This document shows positions 1-6,818 of a DNA stretch of 6,818 nt, one piece after another; the stretch's first letter is position 1, and each line of letters begins with the position of its first letter. Source of the stretch: an uncultured Phycisphaerae bacterium (GTDB lineage: Bacteria > Planctomycetota > Phycisphaerae > Sedimentisphaerales > Anaerohalosphaeraceae). The position numbers were made by a program, and so were the translations under genes. The stretch is from contig CALETL010000238.1 of the NCBI GenBank assembly GCA_937920485.1, positions 1 through 6,818 of the forward strand, in the 5' to 3' direction. The notes below the pieces were generated by a model, which had not been told where the DNA came from, made no database searches, and worked only from the letters and a program-made list of their open reading frames with translations.

Positions 1-60
1 AATAAACAAAATCAAACACAATAAGCACCATTTTTTACGAGTGAATTTTGATTGATTCAT
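1..60 (-). CDS. Partial ORF: N-terminus of a probable exported or membrane-anchored protein
   Basis: Reading leftwards from the ATG at 60-58, 20 codons run without a stop to the window edge. The peptide starts MNQSKFTRKK and continues WCLLCLILFI. A basic n-region (K5, R8, K9, K10) followed by a strongly hydrophobic stretch is the pattern of a Sec signal peptide or an N-terminal membrane anchor. AAGGA lies at 61-65 directly against the ATG, closer than an ideal Shine-Dalgarno site. A TTG 15 nt upstream (75-73) is in frame and is an alternative start. The ORF begins 43 bp after the ligA stop on the same strand, so co-transcription with ligA is possible. Too little is present to name a family. 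An accidental ORF start cannot be excluded, but the charge-then-hydrophobic layout argues for a real gene. Confidence 0.5.
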   Translation of the reverse strand, partial: MNQSKFTRKKWCLLCLILFI

Positions 61-103
61 TCCTTGTTCTTTCAATCGAATTTTTCTTATTTCTGTAGTT
101 TGG
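61..103 (-). other. AT-rich intergenic gap after ligA
   Basis: This is the 43-bp spacer between the ligA stop codon and the downstream ATG. It is visibly more AT-rich than the coding regions. I see no GC-rich hairpin with a U-tract, so no intrinsic terminator for ligA is evident here. I see no convincing -35/-10 pair for the downstream ORF. The only notable element is AAGGA at its left end. Confidence 0.4.
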
Positions 104-2104
<2,001 letters not shown>

Positions 2105-2107
2105 CTA

Positions 2108-2136
2108 AGTGTACAGCGTCCTGATTTTGATGTCAA
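2108..2136 (-). promoter_or_regulatory. Sigma70-type promoter for ligA
   Basis: On the minus strand a perfect -35 hexamer TTGACA (2136-2131) is followed by a 17-nt spacer and a -10 hexamer TACACT (2113-2108, 4 of 6 matches to TATAAT including the key first, second and last bases). Only six bases (TAGGCA) separate the -10 from the ligA ATG at 2101. The expected transcription start, about 6-7 nt after the -10, therefore falls on or next to the A of the start codon. That predicts a leaderless or nearly leaderless ligA mRNA and fits the absence of a good Shine-Dalgarno site. The -35 overlaps an 8-bp palindrome TCAATTGA (2133-2140). Confidence 0.65.
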
Positions 2137-2161
2137 TTGAAAGCTTCTCTGTAGGATTGGC

Positions 2162-5100
2162 TTATGAAGCGATTTTGCCGTCCTTTGCTTTCAGCTCTTT
2201 TAGGGAGCAGTATAACACCGGAACAACGAGCATTGTCAGGATTTCGATGGTCATTCCGCCGAAGACGGGGATGGCCATGGGGATCATGATATCCGAGCCT
2301 CTACCGGTTGATGTCAACACCGGAATCAAAGCGAGAATGGTGGTTGCGGTCGTCATAAGGCATGGCCGGATGCGTCGGTTTCCGGCGGCAATAATCGCTT
2401 TGCGAATCTCGTCTCTGTTGGTGGGCTGTGTTTTCTTGAAGGATTGTTCCAGATACGTGCACATCACGACGCCGTCATCAGAGGCAATTCCAAACAGGGC
2501 CAAAAATCCTACCCATATCGCGACACTTAAATTGATCGGATGCATTTGGAACAGTTCTCTTAAATTGGTCCCGAAAAAGTTTATGTCCATGAACCAGCCC
2601 TGACCATAAGCCCATATCATCAAAAATCCGCCTGCCCATGCGACGATGATCCCGGAAAAAATCATCATACTTGTCAGGACCGATCTGAACTGCAGGTATA
2701 GGATGATGAAGATAATGAACAACGCCAGCGGAATGACAATACTCAGCGTCTTTTGAGCGCGGAGCTGGTTTTCATACGTTCCGGCAAAGTTGTAGCTGAC
2801 GCCTTTAGGCAGGACTAATTCGCCGCTGTCGATTTTACTGTTCAGATAGGCGCGGCATTCTTCAATGACATCCACTTCCGCATAGTTCTGGACTTTGTCG
2901 AAAAGAACATACCCGGTCAGAAACGTATTTTCGCTTTTAATGGCCTGCGGGCCGCGAACGTAATGTATCTCTGCCAATTGCCGCAGGGGAATCTGAGTGC
3001 CGTCCGATGCGGGTACAAGAATATCGTCCAGTGTTTCGATTTGGTCCCGAAGTTCCCGCATGTAGCGTACGCGAACCGGATATCGTTCGCGGCCTTCGAC
3101 GGTTGTGGTAATGCGCTTGCCTCCAATTGCAACCTCGATAATATGTTGAACTTTCTGAATGCTGATTCCGTAGCGAGCTATGGCTTGCCGATCGATATCA
3201 ATTTCCAGGTAGGGTTTTCCGACGATCCGGTCGGCAATGACCATCGTCGGATCCACGCCGGGCACTTCTTTTAAGAGTTCTTCCAGCCGAAGACCGACCG
3301 CTTCAATGCTTTGAAGATCAGGCCCCTTGACTTTGATTCCCATCGGCGCCCGCATCCCGCTTTGCAGCATCACAAGCCGCGCGGCGATCGGTTGAAGTTT
3401 TGGAGCGCTGGTCGTGCCGGGAACCTGCCCGGCCTTGACGATCTGGTCCCAGATATCGTCCGGTGATTTAATAAAATCCCGCCATTGCCGGTACGGTTTA
3501 CCATGTGCATCGGCAATCAGATTATCGTCTTCGTCCCGCAGATACGCTTGTTTTGCCTTGTCGTATTTGAATCGAATGTGATGGCCGTCCTGATCGGTGA
3601 TGTACTCGGATTTATAGTTGATGATGGTTTCGACCATCGAGATCGGCGCCGGGTCCAGCGGGCTGTCTGCCCGGCCGATCTTACCGACGACGGATTCGAT
3701 TTCGGGGATTGCCTGAAACGCGGTATCCTGTTTTTGAAGCACGTCCAATGCTTCGCCGATGGATGCGTGCGGCATCGTCGTGGGCATATACAAAAATGAA
3801 CCCTCATCCAGCGGCGGCATAAATTCCTTGCCCATCCCCGACCAGACAAACCCGCCGGCAATTACGACAAACGTAGGGATTAGAAGAAAGATCCGCTTGT
3901 TGTTCAGACACCACGATAAAAGTACCGAATAGAATCTTTGGAACAGATAAAAGAACAGCAGCAACCCGCCAATAAGCAGGGCGATAAAAATAAAGTTCAG
4001 GATGGTTCCTTTTTCCGGTCCCAGCGGCAGCCAGTGTTGTGTGAGGACCAACCCCACCAGGATTACGACAATGATGTTCACCAAACGCGGCATACGCTCT
4101 TTGCGAGTGGGCTGTTTTTTCATTCGCTTAAAGAACACCAGTGCCGCCGGAGGCAGGATCGTTAAAGCAATCACAATTGATGCGATAAGCGCAAATGTTT
4201 TTGTAAACGCCAGCGGCTTAAACAGCTTGCCCTCAGCGCCGGTCATGGTGAACACCGGCAGGAATCCGACAATCGTGGTCGCAACCGCCGTCAGGATAGC
4301 GCTGCCAACCTCACTGGCGGCACGATAGACAACCTCCAGTTTGTTGTCCTGCTCACCGGCTTCCTGAAGATGCCGCAGGATGTTCTCGCAGATAACGATC
4401 CCCATATCGACGATCGTGCCGATCGCGATGGCGATTCCGGAAAGCGCTACAATGTTGGCATCCACTTTAAACAGCTTCATCGCGATAAATGTCGCCAATA
4501 CCGTCAGCGGCAGCATAGCACTGATAATCACCGAGCTTCGCAGGTGCATCACCAGCAAAAGCACCACAATGACTGTGACCAGAATTTCCTCGGTCAGGGC
4601 CGATTCCAGCGTGCCGAGCGTTTCATAGATCAGACCGGTCCGGTCATAAAAGGGTACAAGGGTGACCTTGGAGGTCGTGCCGTCGGGTAATTCTTTGACA
4701 GGTAGTCCGGTCGAGAGTTCTTCGATTTTGGCTTTGACATTTTTAATTGCCTGCAGGGGGTTGTAATCGTAACGCACCACGACCACACCGCCAACGGCCT
4801 CGGCTCCGGATTTGTCCAGTGCCCCTCGCCGCAGGGCAGGGCCCTCTGTAGTATGGGCAATATCTTTGATATAAACAGGCACATTGTCGTTGACTTTAAC
4901 GACGGTGTTTTCAATATCCGAAGTATTTTTCAGAAAACCCAATCCGCGGATAACATACTCGGCTTTATTGATCTCTATGGTTCTTGCGCCCACGTCCACA
5001 TTGGACATCTTGACCGCATTGAACACATCTTCGATGTTGACACCGTAGGCCCGCATGGTATCGGGATCGACATCGATCTGATACTCTTTTTCAAAGCCGC

Positions 5101-5716
5101 CAACGGAGGCGACCTCGCTGATGCCTTCGGCGCTCATCAGCGCATAGCGTACATACCAATCCTGAATGCTTCGCAGTTCATCCGGCCCCCAACCGCCGGC
5201 AGGATCGCCTTTTTCATCGCGTCCTTCGAGTGTGTACCAGAAGACCTGCCCCAATCCTGTTGCATCCGGCCCCAATGCGGGTTTAACTCTTTCAGGTAAT
5301 GTGCCGGACGGCAGCGAGTTCAGCTTTTCAAGAATGCGGCTGCGGGACCAATAGAATTCAGTATCTTCATCGAAGATGACGTATATGCTTGAAAAACCGA
5401 ACATTGAATTACTGCGGATCGTCTTGACTCCGGGGATACCCAGCAGTGAAACGGTTAAAGGATATGTGATCTGATCCTCAACGTCTTGCGGCGAGCGTCC
5501 GGCCCACTCGGTGAAAACGATCTGCTGATTTTCGCCAATGTCCGGGATGGCATCGACCGGGACGGGAGATCGCGGCAGTCCAGCCAACTTCCAATCAAAG
5601 GGTGCCACCATCAGCCCCCACCCGATAATCGCGATCAGCAGCAAGCTGACAACGAGTTTGTTTTCAAGACAAAATCGAATCAGCTTATCAACCATGTTGC
5701 TTTTAGATTCCTGCAT
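2162..5716 (-). CDS. cusA: CusA-like heavy-metal RND efflux pump
   Basis: Inner-membrane proton-driven pump of the HME-RND family, probably exporting Cu+/Ag+. Numbered from the ATG at 5716, it has 1184 residues against 1047 in E. coli CusA. Family signatures include PVDAIPDIGENQ near residue 55, LGPDATG near 150, and repeated membrane bundles around 375-530 and 990-1170. The three CusA metal-site methionines are present as M644 (LYMPTT), M694 (ISMVET) and M783 (LVMLQSG). The TM4 proton-relay Asp is D437. The positions matching E939 and K984 are D1080 and C1119. Insertions lie at about 536-594 (two extra hydrophobic segments), 702-750 (charged, periplasmic) and 1037-1059. Start: an in-frame TTG at 5722 is possible but unlikely. 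The ATG at 5716 has GTGAG 8 nt upstream. The ATG at 5695 (MVDKLIRF) would give the shorter N-terminus usual in the family and cannot be excluded. It follows the adaptor by about 34 bp, so they are probably one operon. Gene symbol by family resemblance. Confidence 0.93.
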   Translation of the reverse strand: MQESKSNMVDKLIRFCLENKLVVSLLLIAIIGWGLMVAPFDWKLAGLPRSPVPVDAIPDIGENQQIVFTEWAGRSPQDVEDQITYPLTVSLLGIPGVKTIRSNSMFGFSSIYVIFDEDTEFYWSRSRILEKLNSLPSGTLPERVKPALGPDATGLGQVFWYTLEGRDEKGDPAGGWGPDELRSIQDWYVRYALMSAEGISEVASVGGFEKEYQIDVDPDTMRAYGVNIEDVFNAVKMSNVDVGARTIEINKAEYVIRGLGFLKNTSDIENTVVKVNDNVPVYIKDIAHTTEGPALRRGALDKSGAEAVGGVVVVRYDYNPLQAIKNVKAKIEELSTGLPVKELPDGTTSKVTLVPFYDRTGLIYETLGTLESALTEEILVTVIVVLLLVMHLRSSVIISAMLPLTVLATFIAMKLFKVDANIVALSGIAIAIGTIVDMGIVICENILRHLQEAGEQDNKLEVVYRAASEVGSAILTAVATTIVGFLPVFTMTGAEGKLFKPLAFTKTFALIASIVIALTILPPAALVFFKRMKKQPTRKERMPRLVNIIVVILVGLVLTQHWLPLGPEKGTILNFIFIALLIGGLLLFFYLFQRFYSVLLSWCLNNKRIFLLIPTFVVIAGGFVWSGMGKEFMPPLDEGSFLYMPTTMPHASIGEALDVLQKQDTAFQAIPEIESVVGKIGRADSPLDPAPISMVETIINYKSEYITDQDGHHIRFKYDKAKQAYLRDEDDNLIADAHGKPYRQWRDFIKSPDDIWDQIVKAGQVPGTTSAPKLQPIAARLVMLQSGMRAPMGIKVKGPDLQSIEAVGLRLEELLKEVPGVDPTMVIADRIVGKPYLEIDIDRQAIARYGISIQKVQHIIEVAIGGKRITTTVEGRERYPVRVRYMRELRDQIETLDDILVPASDGTQIPLRQLAEIHYVRGPQAIKSENTFLTGYVLFDKVQNYAEVDVIEECRAYLNSKIDSGELVLPKGVSYNFAGTYENQLRAQKTLSIVIPLALFIIFIILYLQFRSVLTSMMIFSGIIVAWAGGFLMIWAYGQGWFMDINFFGTNLRELFQMHPINLSVAIWVGFLALFGIASDDGVVMCTYLEQSFKKTQPTNRDEIRKAIIAAGNRRIRPCLMTTATTILALIPVLTSTGRGSDIMIPMAIPVFGGMTIEILTMLVVPVLYCSLKELKAKDGKIAS

Positions 5717-5724
5717 CTTCAAGT

Positions 5725-5729
5725 CTCAC
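5725..5729 (-). promoter_or_regulatory. Weak candidate ribosome binding site for the pump gene
   Basis: GTGAG on the minus strand lies 8 nt before the ATG at 5716. It matches the GGUGA part of the anti-Shine-Dalgarno complement only partially. It favours 5716 over the TTG at 5722, which would leave just 2 nt. A competing AGGA (inside the coding sequence if 5716 is used) sits 13 nt before the ATG at 5695, which is on the long side. Confidence 0.3.
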
Positions 5730-5738
5730 TATCTAATA

Positions 5739-5759
5739 GAAAAATGTATCTCATTTTTC
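5739..5759 (-). repeat. Perfect 8-bp inverted repeat at the adaptor/pump junction
   Basis: The arms are 5739-5746 and 5752-5759 with a 5-nt loop. In the transcript the 5' arm is GAAAAAUG and the 3' arm CAUUUUUC. The 5' arm overlaps the last codons of the adaptor, and its stop codon (5753-5751) runs into the loop. The stem is AU-rich and has no following U-tract, so it is not a standard intrinsic terminator. It could be a weak intercistronic hairpin influencing mRNA processing or pump translation, or a chance palindrome in AT-rich sequence. Confidence 0.5.
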
Positions 5760-6818
5760 CTGAAACTGAGGGAGCTTTTTAATATATTTTTCCGGGTCTG
5801 CCTGGAATTCCTTATCGCAGCCCGGGCAGCAGAAATACACTTTCTTACCTTTGTACTCAATAAACACATCTTTGTTGATTTTGCCGCCCATTACGGGACA
5901 GAATTCCTGTTCACCTGAAATAATGTCATCTTGCGGGCTCATCATGCTTGGCTTGGCTTGAATTTGTAATGCCGAATCGATCTTGAAATTACCCTGTATG
6001 ACGACCTGCTCTCCTTCGGCCAGTCCCTTTTCAACAAGGTAATACCCTCCGGCCCTTGGCCCCAATACAACCTGCCGGCCTTGGAAAGTGGGCTTTTCGG
6101 TGTTGGGCAGTTGCACGTAAACAATCGCGCGTTTACCCGTGATCAGCGGCGCGGTGGCCGGAATAACCAGAGGCGCTTGTTGCGAAACTGCTTCGGTGTA
6201 TCCCAGCGAGTCCGTTTTCACCAGGTCCATTTGGCAAATATCACACTGACCTTGCTGTTCTTTAATGACGGACGGATGCATCGGGCAGATCCATTTGCCC
6301 GCAATGTCCGGATCGGCCACCAAACCCCTTGAAGCGACTTTGGATCGAACGGTTCCTCGAACAAACATCCCCGGCTTGAGCGTGCCGTCAGAGTTGTCCG
6401 CATTGAGTCGCAGTTTGATGGTTCTCGTGGCCGCATCGAGTGTCGGAGAGATAAATGTAATCCGTTCCTTAAAGACCTGCCCGGGGTATGCTTCTGTCGT
6501 AAATTCGACGTTCTGGCCAAATCGCACCCACATCATATCCGATTCATAAGCGTCTAACTGCACCCATAAGTGCGACAGGTCCGCAATGGTGTAGATGGCT
6601 GTGCCTGTTTTGACATACGCTCCCTCTGAAACGTGTTTTTCGATAACCACGCCGTCATGCGGGGCATTGATCGTGATATGATCCGTGGCGCGGTCAGCCT
6701 GTTGAATATCCTGTATCTGTGCATCTGCCAGCCCAAGCAGCCGCAGTTTTTCTTTTGATGCTTCCAAATTGGCCTCTGTGGATCGCCGGACCATTCCTGA
6801 GCTTTCATCGGTAAGTTT
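5751..6818 (-). CDS. cusB: CusB-like RND periplasmic adaptor, 5' end missing
   Basis: Membrane-fusion protein linking the pump to an outer-membrane channel. The frame is open to the right edge, so the N-terminus lies outside the window. The in-frame ATG at 6794 is internal, since eight more codons (KLTDESSG) precede it. Numbered from that Met: end of the alpha-hairpin (about 5-30, KLRLLGL); second half of the lipoyl-like domain (about 38-72, INAPHDGVV and VSEGAYVKTG); beta-barrel (about 75-150, PGMFVRGTV); heavy-metal-binding module at 168-191 with CPMHP (C170, M172, H173) and CDIC (C184, C187) then M189; membrane-proximal domain (about 205-280); C-terminal YHS-type domain (about 298-341) with C299, C322, C323 and C326. 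The two soft-metal modules support a copper/silver role and may help deliver metal to the pump. The usual signal peptide would be upstream, out of view. The gene ends about 34 bp before the pump. Symbol by family resemblance. Confidence 0.92.
   Translation of the reverse strand, partial: KLTDESSGMVRRSTEANLEASKEKLRLLGLADAQIQDIQQADRATDHITINAPHDGVVIEKHVSEGAYVKTGTAIYTIADLSHLWVQLDAYESDMMWVRFGQNVEFTTEAYPGQVFKERITFISPTLDAATRTIKLRLNADNSDGTLKPGMFVRGTVRSKVASRGLVADPDIAGKWICPMHPSVIKEQQGQCDICQMDLVKTDSLGYTEAVSQQAPLVIPATAPLITGKRAIVYVQLPNTEKPTFQGRQVVLGPRAGGYYLVEKGLAEGEQVVIQGNFKIDSALQIQAKPSMMSPQDDIISGEQEFCPVMGGKINKDVFIEYKGKKVYFCCPGCDKEFQADPEKYIKKLPQFQEK

Noticed and set aside
2109..2603. Plus-strand ORF of 164 codons opposite the 3' end of the pump gene
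   Set aside because: It lies almost entirely antisense to a strongly conserved pump region and crosses the ligA promoter. It has no recognisable family pattern. It is best explained as a shadow of the pump reading frame.
4853..5299. Plus-strand ORF of 148 codons opposite the pump gene
   Set aside because: It is fully antisense to conserved pump sequence, shows no recognisable motif, and its composition follows from the codons on the other strand.
5717..5722. TTG at 5722 as the pump start codon
   Set aside because: It extends the protein by only two residues, the possible GTGAG site would be just 2 nt away, and ATG codons at 5716 and 5695 are better candidates.
5739..5759. Intrinsic terminator between adaptor and pump
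   Set aside because: The stem is AU-rich and is not followed by a run of U. Two genes of one efflux complex are expected to be co-transcribed.
5538..5918. Plus-strand ORF of 126 codons across the pump/adaptor junction
   Set aside because: It spans antisense parts of two real genes. The hydrophobic and Phe-rich stretches come from reading Lys/Glu-rich codons backwards.
6554..6794. ATG at 6794 as the true start of the adaptor
   Set aside because: The frame stays open to the window edge, and the protein would start inside the alpha-hairpin without a signal peptide or the first half of the lipoyl domain. The gene is therefore cut by the window.

Overview
The window is one co-directional run of genes on the minus strand. 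It is read from high to low coordinates: a CusB-like efflux adaptor cut by the right edge, then a CusA-like RND metal pump, then the NAD+-dependent DNA ligase ligA, then the first codons of a small exported or membrane-anchored protein cut by the left edge. I see no convincing gene on the plus strand, and no tRNA, rRNA, CRISPR array, insertion sequence or phage element.

Region by region: (a) 5751-6818 is the C-terminal part of the periplasmic adaptor. It carries an internal heavy-metal-binding CPMHP module and a C-terminal YHS-type Cys domain. (b) 5717-5750 is a short intercistronic gap next to a perfect 8-bp inverted repeat that includes the adaptor stop codon. (c) 2162-5716 is the pump, about 1184 residues, clearly larger than E. 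coli CusA (1047). It keeps the three periplasmic metal-site methionines and the TM4 proton-relay aspartate, but by my hand alignment it has lost seven of the eight methionines of the CusA Met-pair relay. Two further proton-relay positions are changed, and there are three insertions, one of which adds two hydrophobic segments. (d) 2102-2161 is a 60-bp gap with a very good sigma70-type promoter for ligA placed so close to the ATG that a leaderless mRNA is predicted. (e) 104-2101 is a complete ligA with all domains. (f) 1-103 is AT-rich and holds the start of a downstream signal-peptide-bearing ORF.

Together, adaptor and pump would form the inner-membrane and periplasmic parts of a tripartite exporter for a soft monovalent metal (Cu+ or Ag+). 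An outer-membrane channel is not in the window and would be expected upstream or elsewhere. ligA is housekeeping and appears to have its own promoter. No strong terminator separates it from the pump, so read-through is possible.

Organism: a Gram-negative-type bacterium (tripartite efflux) with roughly balanced base composition. The pump wording (for example the GTIVDMG and ASDDGVV motifs), the adaptor layout with a mid-protein CPMHP module, and the weak Shine-Dalgarno signals recall Planctomycetota, perhaps Phycisphaerae or Sedimentisphaerales. This rests on recalled family patterns, not on a search, and is tentative.
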